From NCBI GenBank assembly GCA_965223435.1, contig CBDCWQ010000020.1, positions 868,001 to 932,000 on the forward strand: a stretch of 64,000 nucleotides of DNA, read 5' to 3'. Below are positions 34,332-43,996 of this stretch, one piece after another. A program made the translations under genes and the position numbers. This DNA comes from CBDCWQ01 sp965223435 (GTDB lineage Bacteria; Myxococcota; Kuafuiibacteriia; Kuafuiibacteriales; Kuafuiibacteriaceae). A model generated the notes under the pieces. It was not told the origin of the DNA, made no database searches, and worked only from the letters and a program-made list of their open reading frames with translations. Numbering within the stretch: the stretch's first letter is position 1; every line of letters starts with the position of its first letter.

Positions 34332-37300
34332 TCATTGGGAAAAGTCTACTCCGAATAGCTTTGCGTACTCCGCTCGAGACATGCCAAAAAGTTCAAGGGC
34401 CAATTCCAGCACTCTGTCCGAGGCTTCCTGGAACGTCCCGAATTCCTCAACGACGGACGCCGGCGTATAGCCCTTTTTGACGAGTTGTTGAGCGCGTCCA
34501 AAGTACAGGAGCTCGCGCTTCATTTTCGCTTTGTCGTCGGCATAGCGCTGACGAATCTTGCGCTCGAGGGCCCCGGGGGCCACCCCAGACAGTAGCTCAT
34601 TCAGGTATCTTACCGACTCAACGTTCTCCACGGCCACGTTGGCCTCGTCCCATTTCTTTTTTTGGTCTCCGCGGAGCTTGGCTTGCATGACCCGCAACTC
34701 CGTTTCGGTGCCGGGGCTCTTGCCCACGTTCTTTCCTTCAAGGTAGTCGACCACCACCTGCCCTCCGTCTTTGAGTTGGACCGTGATGCGAACTTCCGGA
34801 GCGATCATGCGTCCGCGCTCTCGAGTAATCTTTGGAGCGTACCCGTTGATCGGAGAACCCCTGCTTTCGATCTCTCCGTTCTTTTTTCGTTTCAGTTCTC
34901 CGTTTGTGTCGAGTGCGCGCTCCAGGTCGGCGTCGATGTTTTGCCACATCTTTTTTTGGGGGAGCGGATGGGTCGGCATATCGGGCAGCGATGCACCCTC
35001 GAAGGTCTTGTCGCTGTTTGTGACGTAGAGCGTCGGCGACAGTTTTTCAGGGGGCGGACCGAGGCCTTTGTTTCTTCGATGCTCGAGATATTCCTGCCAC
35101 GCGAGCTCCAGCACGAGGTTTTCAATCGTTGTTCGTACCTCCGATCGCTTTTTCTCGTCTGGGATTTCCTGCCACAGGGCATCATTGAGCTCATCTGCAT
35201 TGTTGACATAGGCCAGGGCGATCCCCTCAGGCGTGTCCCCCAGAATCGAGAACGGTGTTTCGCGAAGGTCGATGGCGGCGGACTCGTGGTTCGATTCCCC
35301 GGTGGGGCTTTCAGAATGGTCGGCGGTCCCACTGACGACCGGGATGCCGCCCGAGGGGGCACGCACGGGAGGCAGGGGATTTGCGCCGGCGGTGAAAATC
35401 CACTGGCTGAGGTACGCCTCCAAGAGACCTCGCTGATTCGGCTCCGGAGCGCGCAAGATCCACGCGCGAATCAATTCGGGGAGTCGAAGCAAGGCTTGGA
35501 GCTCGACTGGGCTCAGATCGGCTGAGAGTTCAGATGTTTCTTCGGTATGCCGATCCATCACGCGAAGCGTATCTTGGTTCACTTCAACCACGTAACCGCC
35601 GACGTTGGCGGTTCGCGGGCCGTAGAAGACTTGAACTCCACGTTCGCTTTCTTGCACAATGATGTCGGTAGGCATGTCTGCGATCAGCGCCAGGTCAAGG
35701 AGGGGTCTTCTTTGTCCCGGTCCCTGTCCCCAGGTGCCCGGCGCGGACCAGTCGATGGGGCTCAGCGCGAGTTCGGCCAGCAGCGCTTTTTCGGCCAGGG
35801 ACATGTTCTGAACCTCTTGAGGGTTTTCAAAGGCGTTGGCGGACACCGGTTTGAATCCATCGGGCGCGTCAAGAGGAAGCGGTGATCGCAATACGTAGAT
35901 GTTGTGGACGGTGGGCGGGAGGTGGCTGTTGACGAAGTCGAGGAGGGCTTTTGACGATTCGGCGCCCAGGATGGTCCCTCCGAGTCCCGAGAGGATGACC
36001 TCGCTGAGCATCACTTGACCGGCACTTTTGCCTCCCTGGGTGGCCAGACTTTGGCTGGCGCTCCGGGCTACGCTTGTTTTGACGAGGGCGTTGGTCGACT
36101 CTTTGGCCAGTTGGGGGGCGGTGAGCTGCAAAAACCATTTGAGTACTGAGAGTTGAACGGCGGCGGTGTTTCCCTGTTCGTTTGAGATGCCTTGGGCGCC
36201 GAGAAGGAAGGCGCCCCCGAAGGGCGGTACCACCAGCGTGGGTGCTGGGGTGGCTTCGCGGTGAAGTGGATCGGTGTTCGCCCGGGGTGGCCCGGGGTGG
36301 CGGTTGAGTTGGTCGTAGGTGTCTATAAACCAGATGATCGCGGTGCTCGAATTCAGAAGGGTGGAGAGGTCGATGATCCGTTGGCTGGAGTACGGAAAGT
36401 CGTGATCGATCACAAACTCTTGGACGCCGGCCCATAAGGCAAGGGCTTCTTGGCCGAAAAAGTCTGACTTTTCGTGTTCTGGATGGTGCTCGGCAAACGC
36501 AAGCAGACCCATGATGAGGCCTGCGGTGGCTTCCAGGTGAAAGGACTGTTCTTGTCGGTCGGTCGCCTGGATGTACTGATCTTCAAAGCCATCGAAAAAG
36601 TAGTGAGACCCGTAATAGGTCTTGCCCTGGAAGGCGATGTCTTTACTGAACGCAAGGGCGGTAAACTCCAGACATCGGGCCAATGCGTTGATGTCGCCAG
36701 GGTGGGCGAGGTCCTCATAGTCGACGGAGAGGGAAAGCCAGCTGCAGTTGTCGATGGCAGTGTTCTTGCGGTTGGGGATGAACGCAAAGGTGGCTTCGGG
36801 TCCCTCGGTCCGTCGACGCAGGCCGCCGCCGGTCACGACCCGGCCCCAATCCCCGCGCGAAAGCGCGTCGCGGATGTCAGCCTGTTTGTCCGGATTTTTT
36901 GCGTTCTGAATGAGTGCGCCTTCGAGCTCGATCGTCCATTGGACGTCGTCTTGGTCCCAAAGGACCTGGAAAATGCCGTTTCTGACATCGTCTCGCCACT
37001 CGGTGAGGTGGGCCACATCGTTGATTCCGAGGGCCGAGGCGTGGTTGAGGGCGTGGTTGAGAACGCTGAGGACGTCAAGATTGTGTTCGGTGACGACGTT
37101 TTGTGCTTGCACGGTTTCCTTGAGCAGCAGCACTTGGAACTCCGTCAATATTTTGGGCGGAAGGGAACGCGGTTCGCCGGTGCTGGGGTCTTTGTCGGTG
37201 CGGCCCACTTGAATGATGTTCTCTGGGTTAAACGCGTCGTAGCCAATCGCATCGAGGACATCATAGTAGTCCCAAACCTCGCCTTCCCTCGCCAACGGCG

Positions 37301-40300
37301 CGCCGCTGGGGCCTTTGAGTTTCCACGGGCTTCGTGCGTGGACCAGGCCTCGCGTGGTCCATCCGGCGGTCATCAGACTGAAGCGGCGGCCGTCTTCAGC
37401 AACAACCGCCCTTCGATGGTCTTCGAGCCCGGCCAGCGATTCGTGGTAGCACGTTCGGAGGGTGTCCCGTTCATCGGATGTGAGTGACTGAAAGGCCTCC
37501 GACAGCAAAAAGAGGCCAAGGCCTTGAAGAGCCCAGGCGCTGGCGCCGGTCACCAGGCGGGCATCTTTCCAGGTATCCCCCAGCGTGTTCCACGAAAACG
37601 GCCATCCCCGAATGACAAACGCTTGGCGTTCAGAATCAAACGAACGCACGGCTTTTGCACACAGGGTTCGGGCCAGCGCCTGGGCGCGCGCATCGCTTTG
37701 TGGGCTCTGCATTTTTGCGTATTGGGCCAGCGCGATGCCCTGCGTGTACACCCACACTCGCTCGTGTTGGGCCAAAAAAGTCGCGTCTTCAGCATTCCCC
37801 TCGAGGTTGGCCGAGCCCGCTCTGACCGATGCGGTGTCACCGCTTTGTTGAACGGGCTCGTATTCGACTTGGTACCCGGTCGACTTGCCGTCAGGCGAAG
37901 GGAACCCATCGCGCCAGAGCTGGTCCCTCAGCCACTTCGCCTTTTCGTAGTTTCCGTCCACCGTGGGCGCAAACTGGGGTCTCAAAGACCCCGTCGCCCC
38001 TTCCAGGAGCGTCAGGCCCTCAGCCTGGGAGGTGGGGGCCAAAAGAGCCGCGCCCGCAAGGCCCTCAATGTGAAGGTTGGTGGGGTCGGCCCAAAAGGCG
38101 ACCTGACCTTGGTGAAGCGACACCGTGAACCCGGATCCGTTTTGATCGATGTCGTGAGATGGGGTCGCGTCGGTGCTTTCGCCTGGTACGTCGGTGCCCT
38201 CGCGGTTCGTATAGGCGGTGCTGTTTGTACCGGGAACGGGCACGGAGCCGACCGGCTGCGAACGCGTAGACAAAGGGGGGACGGTTTTCACCTGCAACGT
38301 GTGATCGGTGTCCACCCGCATGTGGTAGGCATTGACGGCCGTGACTGTGATTTCAGCAAGCTGGCCTTGGGTCAACCGTTGCGGAAGCTCTACGCTGTAG
38401 CCCACCGCCTCAGACAAACGCGACGCCCGCGCGGTGACGATCCGGTCTCGGTCATCGGTTTGCTCAATCCAGGCTGCCAAGAACAGATCGGCCTGGGCGG
38501 CGACAAAGACGCCCCCTTCGAGGCCATCAGAAGTCTCGGTGTGGCTCTTCCAGTGAATCGGTTTGGCGTTGTGGGTATTGATGCGGGTGGGTTCTCCCCA
38601 GAGGCTCTGGCCGCCTTCGCGGGTCCGGGAGACGATGGTGCCCCCTTGAGCTGAATGGGGCCGGTAGTAAAGCACCCGAACGTCCCCAGTTTCTGATACT
38701 GCCACCGCTGGGAGGTAGCCGGTCCCGAGCGTTTCTTGGGCCGACCAAGATTGTCCGCCGTCCACCGAGGACTGAAAACGAATGGCGTTGTGGCCGCTTC
38801 GATTCGGATTCGGGGAGATGCCGTCTTCGTAGACCAGAACCAACCCCCAGGGCGCATCGGCCAGCCGCGGATAGGAGGGCAAGTTGTCGCCGTCCCCAGC
38901 ACCGACGGCCGCCACCGAAGAAACCTTCCAGTCCCCGAGGTTTTGGTCCGGAGCCGTGTGTTGGGAGCCGCCAACCTCGGGGGTTTCTGCACGGAGTGGC
39001 TCAGAGGTAAGGGGGCGCTGCGCCAGCATGATGTGATCGCCCTCCAGCCAGGTTCCTGCGTAACGGTATTGAAATCGGCCGCCCAGCGTATCCCACAGCG
39101 CTTCGTCGCCGGGCTCCTGGCTTGTCTTCCAAACCTTCCGCCAGCCCACGACTCTACGGATGCCACGGCCCCCTTGATGGATGACCACGTCGTCGTACTG
39201 GGGAGAAGCACCGTTGCCGGTCCACGACGGATCTGGGACCGGTCGGGGGTCAAAGGCGCGCGTCTGTCGAACCACAATGCTGACGCGATCGTTTCCAACG
39301 TGGATGGATGGTTGCACGACCTGTCGCTCGATTCGGTAGATCGGATAACCCTCGGTGCCCACGGTTTCAGAGCCTTCGCACCAACAGTTCGCACAGACGC
39401 AGGCAATGCCCTCGCGGGGCTTTTCTTGGATGAGGTACTTCGCTTCTTCCTGGAGGGGGCTAGGTCTTTGGTCGTCAAAGACGTTGGATGGCGAACCCGC
39501 CAAGTTTTTGAGGTAGTAGGTCTTGTTCGTTTCTCCCCACACCAGATGATGATTCAAAGCGGCGTCGTAGGCGATGTCGAGCCCGCGCTTCCAGGCCTCG
39601 CCCGCGCGCACGACAGTCTTTTGCCCAAAGGACCGCCCGCCATCGTGGCTTTGAACCACCACGACGTCTGAACCTTGGCCTTTCGACGCATCTTCATAGG
39701 CAATCCAGGCGATGCTGACCCGTGAACCTTTCGCGGTGAGCGCCAGATCGCGGACCGTTTGCCCGAGACTTGGAAGCGACCACACCACGGGTTTCGAAAA
39801 GCTTCCCGGTCTGCCTGTCTCTTCGCTCCGTTGATAGTGAACTTGATCCGTCGTGCCTCTCTTGTCGCCGCGCACAACGTACGCCGCATGGGCCAGGAGT
39901 TGATCGGAATCTTCAGACAGAGCGGCTCGCGCCAAAAGCCCGGGGCCACCGGTCACCGCAAGCAAAGCAGGATCCTCGAAGCGCTCCCCTCCAGAGATTG
40001 CTGCGCCGGTGTTGCGCGGCGCAGGCTGCGTTGGCCACGAGGACGTCTCAGACCCAGGCTGCCCGGTTTGCCTTGCATCGAAAGACGTCCAAATGCTCGC
40101 TGCCTCATCAGGATCCAAAAAGGGTTTCCTCGAGCCCTCGGCGTTGTGTTTCTCTTCTGCTTGATAGCCAAAGTAGCCGTCGCCGGGCAGCGACTTATCT
40201 AGCGTCGTGAACGGCACATAAGCTGAGCGAGAGGCGTCCCACTGGACGATCTTGTTGATGGCTGAATTCGGCGCCGTTTCCATAAAATGCCAGCCCGGCT

Positions 40301-40664
40301 TCTGAGTCGTGAATGACTTTGCGGGTGCTCCTGGTTCTCCATGAAGCTCAAAGCCGAGCGCATCGCGCGTGTATACCCAATAGCCGCCCTGACCGAGCCA
40401 CGTGGATTGAGCCGGTGCCACCGTAGCCACAGAGAGTGGTGATATAGGCGATTCTTCCGCTGAAACCGGCCAAACACGTACGTTGGGGTCCTTCCAGGGA
40501 TCCGGAACTTTGGTGCGCTCGAATGGTACGACAACCAGGTTCCAGCCAGGTGACAGCGTGCGCGAGAGCGTATCGCTCTCTTTGGCTCTCGCTCCTTTGG
40601 CCGAAGCGATGAGGCCGCAGCCACAGATCAGTATCGTACCTAGCGTTTTACCAGTACTTGACAT
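34332..40664 (-). CDS. Giant secreted protein with Asp-box propeller, toroid-like helical region and Lys/Glu-rich C-terminal domain
   Basis: The 2110-residue protein has a classic signal peptide (ends AKGARA) and GAGGAAC 7 bases before ATG 40664. Residues 30-150 contain PGWNLVVVPF, a motif common in secreted beta modules. Residues about 230-790 hold BNR/Asp-box-like repeats (SHDGGRSFG, SVDGGQSWS) of sialidase-type propellers. A cluster CVCANCWC near residue 420 is a possible metal or disulfide knot. About 900-1500 is helical and resembles an alpha/alpha-toroid, like the oxidase's C-terminal part. The last ~200 residues change to charged alpha/beta sequence and might be a separately acting effector domain. 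Function unknown; glycan binding or cleavage is inferred. Confidence 0.85.
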   Translation of the reverse strand: MSSTGKTLGTILICGCGLIASAKGARAKESDTLSRTLSPGWNLVVVPFERTKVPDPWKDPNVRVWPVSAEESPISPLSVATVAPAQSTWLGQGGYWVYTRDALGFELHGEPGAPAKSFTTQKPGWHFMETAPNSAINKIVQWDASRSAYVPFTTLDKSLPGDGYFGYQAEEKHNAEGSRKPFLDPDEAASIWTSFDARQTGQPGSETSSWPTQPAPRNTGAAISGGERFEDPALLAVTGGPGLLARAALSEDSDQLLAHAAYVVRGDKRGTTDQVHYQRSEETGRPGSFSKPVVWSLPSLGQTVRDLALTAKGSRVSIAWIAYEDASKGQGSDVVVVQSHDGGRSFGQKTVVRAGEAWKRGLDIAYDAALNHHLVWGETNKTYYLKNLAGSPSNVFDDQRPSPLQEEAKYLIQEKPREGIACVCANCWCEGSETVGTEGYPIYRIERQVVQPSIHVGNDRVSIVVRQTRAFDPRPVPDPSWTGNGASPQYDDVVIHQGGRGIRRVVGWRKVWKTSQEPGDEALWDTLGGRFQYRYAGTWLEGDHIMLAQRPLTSEPLRAETPEVGGSQHTAPDQNLGDWKVSSVAAVGAGDGDNLPSYPRLADAPWGLVLVYEDGISPNPNRSGHNAIRFQSSVDGGQSWSAQETLGTGYLPAVAVSETGDVRVLYYRPHSAQGGTIVSRTREGGQSLWGEPTRINTHNAKPIHWKSHTETSDGLEGGVFVAAQADLFLAAWIEQTDDRDRIVTARASRLSEAVGYSVELPQRLTQGQLAEITVTAVNAYHMRVDTDHTLQVKTVPPLSTRSQPVGSVPVPGTNSTAYTNREGTDVPGESTDATPSHDIDQNGSGFTVSLHQGQVAFWADPTNLHIEGLAGAALLAPTSQAEGLTLLEGATGSLRPQFAPTVDGNYEKAKWLRDQLWRDGFPSPDGKSTGYQVEYEPVQQSGDTASVRAGSANLEGNAEDATFLAQHERVWVYTQGIALAQYAKMQSPQSDARAQALARTLCAKAVRSFDSERQAFVIRGWPFSWNTLGDTWKDARLVTGASAWALQGLGLFLLSEAFQSLTSDERDTLRTCYHESLAGLEDHRRAVVAEDGRRFSLMTAGWTTRGLVHARSPWKLKGPSGAPLAREGEVWDYYDVLDAIGYDAFNPENIIQVGRTDKDPSTGEPRSLPPKILTEFQVLLLKETVQAQNVVTEHNLDVLSVLNHALNHASALGINDVAHLTEWRDDVRNGIFQVLWDQDDVQWTIELEGALIQNAKNPDKQADIRDALSRGDWGRVVTGGGLRRRTEGPEATFAFIPNRKNTAIDNCSWLSLSVDYEDLAHPGDINALARCLEFTALAFSKDIAFQGKTYYGSHYFFDGFEDQYIQATDRQEQSFHLEATAGLIMGLLAFAEHHPEHEKSDFFGQEALALWAGVQEFVIDHDFPYSSQRIIDLSTLLNSSTAIIWFIDTYDQLNRHPGPPRANTDPLHREATPAPTLVVPPFGGAFLLGAQGISNEQGNTAAVQLSVLKWFLQLTAPQLAKESTNALVKTSVARSASQSLATQGGKSAGQVMLSEVILSGLGGTILGAESSKALLDFVNSHLPPTVHNIYVLRSPLPLDAPDGFKPVSANAFENPQEVQNMSLAEKALLAELALSPIDWSAPGTWGQGPGQRRPLLDLALIADMPTDIIVQESERGVQVFYGPRTANVGGYVVEVNQDTLRVMDRHTEETSELSADLSPVELQALLRLPELIRAWILRAPEPNQRGLLEAYLSQWIFTAGANPLPPVRAPSGGIPVVSGTADHSESPTGESNHESAAIDLRETPFSILGDTPEGIALAYVNNADELNDALWQEIPDEKKRSEVRTTIENLVLELAWQEYLEHRRNKGLGPPPEKLSPTLYVTNSDKTFEGASLPDMPTHPLPQKKMWQNIDADLERALDTNGELKRKKNGEIESRGSPINGYAPKITRERGRMIAPEVRITVQLKDGGQVVVDYLEGKNVGKSPGTETELRVMQAKLRGDQKKKWDEANVAVENVESVRYLNELLSGVAPGALERKIRQRYADDKAKMKRELLYFGRAQQLVKKGYTPASVVEEFGTFQEASDRVLELALELFGMSRAEYAKLFGVDFSQ

Positions 40665-41062
40665 TTTGTTCCTCGTTCCCGAACGCGTACCGCGTCCGTG
40701 GATTGCACAGCGGCTTCCTTATCTCATTTCGGTCGGCTTCGCACTTACAAATGCAACCGAACTAGAGTCAATGGACGTTGCGAGTGTGCTCGGGGCGGTC
40801 GCTAGGGTTGCTCGCATTCGCTCGTCAACGAGCAGATGATTCACTGGATCAGGGTTTGCACGGACTGGGTTGCTTTCGGCTGAGGAGCCTTACAAAGCGG
40901 AGGAAGCAGTGCGGTGGACGCTGAGCGGGTGCGTCTGTGGCATCTTGGGTGCTGGCGCGAGCCTCGAACCTGTGGCGACCGGTCGGATCATCGGTGCAAA
41001 TTGTGTTTACGAAACGGAGCTTGGCTTGGAAGCTGGTTGGGCAGGGCGTAAAGGCGGAGGTT
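40665..41062. promoter_or_regulatory. Intergenic region with weak promoter for the giant secreted protein
   Basis: No supported gene is present in these 398 bases. On the minus strand TTGACT (40766-40771) lies 17 bases before GTAAGT (40743-40748), a weak sigma-70-like pair about 80 bases upstream of the giant gene's start. An inverted repeat GCTCGT-CA-ACGAGC (40820-40833) lies further upstream and could be an operator or the terminator stem of the WGR-domain gene, which ends at 41063 on the same strand. Confidence 0.35.
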
Positions 41063-41539
41063 TTAGGCTCGGGGCTGAGGGTCTTCGCCGACGGGGCCGT
41101 CGTCAACGTCTTCTTCGAATTCGTCGTCGTCGTCGTCGTCGGTGCAGACAAAATCGATGAGGGCCGCAAGGCCTTCGGGGTCGTCATCGAAGATGCCAGA
41201 ATCGGCGTCATCCAGGTCTTGGGACGGATCGCTTGGTTCTTGGCTGGGCTCGGTGGGGGCGCTCGGATGAGGGGGGGCTGGTTCTGCCTCCGATTCGTTC
41301 ATCAACATGGGATGGGATTCGGCGTTTGGTTCTGCGTAGCCTTGTTTTCTTTTTTGCACGACGAGCCGCTCGACCGCTTCCCTTGCTTGCTGGTCGCTCT
41401 CGAAGAGCTTGGTTCGTTCGGTTCCCGGCTTGCCCACGAGTCCGTATCGAAGGCGGTGCTGGTTGCCGAGCACTTCAAGTTCCCAGAACCGATCGCCTTT
41501 TTCTTTACTCAACTCGAGATAGTATCGTGTGCTTGTCAT
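41063..41539 (-). CDS. WGR-domain protein with acidic tail
   Basis: The 158-residue protein starts MTSTRYYLELSKEKGDRFWE. Residues 1-72 match the WGR domain, a nucleic-acid- or partner-binding module found in PARPs and in bacterial MolR-type proteins; RYGLVGKPG and FESDQQAREAVERLVVQKRKQGY are the visible parts. The rest is acidic and disordered, ending in long Asp/Glu runs (DDDDDDEFEEDVDD). It lies 98 bases downstream of the histidine kinase on the same strand. Stand-alone WGR proteins in bacteria have no settled role. Confidence 0.82.
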   Translation of the reverse strand: MTSTRYYLELSKEKGDRFWELEVLGNQHRLRYGLVGKPGTERTKLFESDQQAREAVERLVVQKRKQGYAEPNAESHPMLMNESEAEPAPPHPSAPTEPSQEPSDPSQDLDDADSGIFDDDPEGLAALIDFVCTDDDDDDEFEEDVDDGPVGEDPQPRA

Positions 41540-41637
41540 CTCACTTTGGCCCCGTGTCCCCGAAGCTTGTGCACAGTCGGGACCGGTCGGCAACACGATC
41601 TCGCTAAAACCCTGATTCTGTTTGGGGCCACATGGTC

Positions 41638-43197
41638 CTAGAGGACCATGCAAAAACGGGTGATGTTGGGGTTGCTCTCGAAGTCGATGCGACCATGTTG
41701 GGACTCGACGATGGCGTGGACGATGGCGAGTCCGAGTCCGGTTCCTCCCTCGTCTCGCCGGGTGGTGAAGAATCGCTCAAAAATGTGCTTCTGATTGGCC
41801 TCGCTTATGGGGGGGCCGCTGTTTTCGACCAAAACCTCAAGCCGGCCCTCGGTTTGACCAACCCGTACCGATACGTGACCGGGTCCGCCGTGCTCCAGGG
41901 CGTTCTCGATGAGGTTGGTGACCGCCGAGAGCAAATGCTCGGGATCGATATCGAGTGTTTGGGGTGGATCCTGGAAGCTGAAGTCGACGCGGTCCGGGTA
42001 CCGTTTGGCGAGTTGGGAAAAGAAAGGCATGGACTCGACCCGTTTGGGCGCGTTTTGATGCTCGGGCATTTCGATACGGGCCAAGGTGAGGAGCCGGGAG
42101 ACCAAGGCTTCCATACGCAGCGCGTCGCGTTCGATGTTGGTCAAAAACCGGCGTCGTTGTTCCGGGCTCATGGCGTCGCCGTCGTGTTTTAAGAGTTCGG
42201 CCGCACCTCGGATGGCCGTGATGGGGGTCTTGAGTTCATGCGATACGTCCGCGGCGTATTTTCGGGTGTACTCAGCGTGTTCTTGAAGACATGCGGTCAT
42301 GCGCTCGAGGGCTGCAGCCAGCGTTTGAAATTCTTTGGGGCCACCGGCCTTAAAGGGGGCAAGGTGTTTTTGGGTCCCGCGTCCAAAGGCTTCGGCGCCC
42401 TCGGTGAGCCGGGTGAGCGGTTTGGAAATCGCGTGCGAAAACAACAAAGAGATGACCAGCAGCGAGGCCAGGCTGAGCGCCGCGACCCAAAACAGGCCCT
42501 TGCGGTAAAAAAAAAGCGATTTGACGGCGGAAAGACTCGTTCTTGACAGACGGATGACTGCGGTGACCTGGCCGTCATGCAGGACGGGCACGGCGCTGAA
42601 GATGCGCACTTTGCCTCGTCGTCTGAGGTCTGCGAGGGGGGGGGTGGGTTCGTCGCTGATTCGGAGTCGGGGCTCCGAGCCGTAGCGGCCCTGAAGGGCT
42701 TGTTTCACCTCCGAAAGCGATGACAAATTGTGGCCAAGTTCTGATCCGGTGCTTGCGACCACACATCCTTTGGCATCGAGAATGCGGATGGCCGTCAGGT
42801 TGAAGACTTGGGACCGTTTGAGAATGGGGGTGATCTCTTCCGCCGCTTTTTTTATTCTTTTGGAACTGGGGGCGGTACACAAAGGCATATCGGGTTGCGG
42901 CGATTGGATCGGTGTGCGGAGGTCGATAAGGGGCTCATAGGGCGTGTACTTGTCCCCACTTCGCCCGGGCGGGCGCATCGGCTGCGCATCGGCATCAAGG
43001 AAACCTGCGTTTTTGAGCCAGACGCTTCGAAAACTTTCACCGAGCACCACGCCTTGGGCAATCAGTTGCCGCTCGGTTTGCCGCAAAAGATAGCTGTCGT
43101 AGATGCGGAGGGTAAAAAAGGCAAACAGGGGGAGGAAAAGCGCGGCACCGTTGGCAAACAACAAATACCAACGAACCGAAAGCCCGCGGGTGATCAT
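41638..43197 (-). CDS. Sensor histidine kinase (CreC/BaeS-like)
   Basis: The 519-residue membrane kinase has an N-terminal span, a periplasmic sensor region of about 190 residues, a second span (about 225-250), a HAMP linker (SKPLTRLTEGAEAFGRG), an H box VSHELKTPITAIRG with the phospho-accepting His, an N box NLIENALEHG, and G boxes ending GTGLGLAIVH. It would autophosphorylate and pass the phosphate to the regulator encoded just before it; the two genes overlap by 4 bases (ATGA). The signal is unknown. CreC-like topology is suggestive given the CreD-like gene at 31812. Confidence 0.93.
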   Translation of the reverse strand: MITRGLSVRWYLLFANGAALFLPLFAFFTLRIYDSYLLRQTERQLIAQGVVLGESFRSVWLKNAGFLDADAQPMRPPGRSGDKYTPYEPLIDLRTPIQSPQPDMPLCTAPSSKRIKKAAEEITPILKRSQVFNLTAIRILDAKGCVVASTGSELGHNLSSLSEVKQALQGRYGSEPRLRISDEPTPPLADLRRRGKVRIFSAVPVLHDGQVTAVIRLSRTSLSAVKSLFFYRKGLFWVAALSLASLLVISLLFSHAISKPLTRLTEGAEAFGRGTQKHLAPFKAGGPKEFQTLAAALERMTACLQEHAEYTRKYAADVSHELKTPITAIRGAAELLKHDGDAMSPEQRRRFLTNIERDALRMEALVSRLLTLARIEMPEHQNAPKRVESMPFFSQLAKRYPDRVDFSFQDPPQTLDIDPEHLLSAVTNLIENALEHGGPGHVSVRVGQTEGRLEVLVENSGPPISEANQKHIFERFFTTRRDEGGTGLGLAIVHAIVESQHGRIDFESNPNITRFCMVL

Positions 43198-43880
43198 CGG
43201 TGGGGTTCAGCCAATCGGTAGCCGAGTCCGTAGACCGTTTCCACCAGCTTGGCATCGTCGTCGCCGAGCTTCTTGCGCACCCGGCGGATGTGGCTGTCGA
43301 CGGTCCGGTCCGAAATGGCGTGGCCTGTGCCGTAGGCCCGGTCGACCAATTGCTGACGCGTAAAGACGCGGCCCGGCTGCTCCATGAGGGTTTGGAGCAA
43401 CATGAATTCGGTCACCGTCAACACGATTTCTTGGCCGGCTCGGGTGGCGCGGTGTTTGACCAAGTCGAGGGTGAGTTCGTCATGGCTCAAGATTTGGGTC
43501 GCGGTCTGGTCTGGGACCAGGTGTTTTCGTCTGAGCACGGCCTTGACCCGGGCCACCAACTCCCGCGGGCTGAAGGGTTTGCTCAGGTAGTCGTCGGCCC
43601 CGAGTTCGAGGCCCAAAATCTTGTCGAGCTCGTCGTCGCGGCTGGACAAAAAGATGATGGGAAGGTCGCTCGACTTTCGGAGTTCGCGGCACACGTCGAG
43701 GCCGTCGGATTCGGGCATGATGATGTCGAGCACCATCAGGTCGAAGGTGGTTTTTTGGGCTAAGGGCAGGGCCTCTTTGCCATTTTTGGCTTCGTGGACC
43801 TCGTAACCCGCCTGGGTGAGGGCGAAGCGCAAGACTTCTCGGATATGGCCGTCATCGTCGACGATCAACACACGCTTCAT
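43194..43880 (-). CDS. OmpR/PhoB-family response regulator
   Basis: The 228-residue regulator has a receiver domain with acidic pair D8/D9, phospho-accepting D52 (DLMVLDIIMPESDG) and a conserved Lys in LSKPFSP. A winged-helix Trans_reg_C domain follows (VLTVTEFMLLQTLMEQPGRVFTRQQL, then RTVDSHIRRVRKKL and VYGLGYRL). The start at ATG 43880 begins MKRVLIVDDD. It is the first gene of the two-component operon and diverges from argH. It resembles CreB and PhoB equally at this level. Confidence 0.94.
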   Translation of the reverse strand: MKRVLIVDDDGHIREVLRFALTQAGYEVHEAKNGKEALPLAQKTTFDLMVLDIIMPESDGLDVCRELRKSSDLPIIFLSSRDDELDKILGLELGADDYLSKPFSPRELVARVKAVLRRKHLVPDQTATQILSHDELTLDLVKHRATRAGQEIVLTVTEFMLLQTLMEQPGRVFTRQQLVDRAYGTGHAISDRTVDSHIRRVRKKLGDDDAKLVETVYGLGYRLAEPHR

Positions 43881-43996
43881 CAGGCTTTTTGAACCTAGCG
43901 GTCTTTGAGCCCCGTGGCCACTGGCTTGCCGGTCTCCGTTTTGACGGCACTTCGGTGTTGCCAAGGACGGCCGTGGCCACTACCGGGGAACACTGT

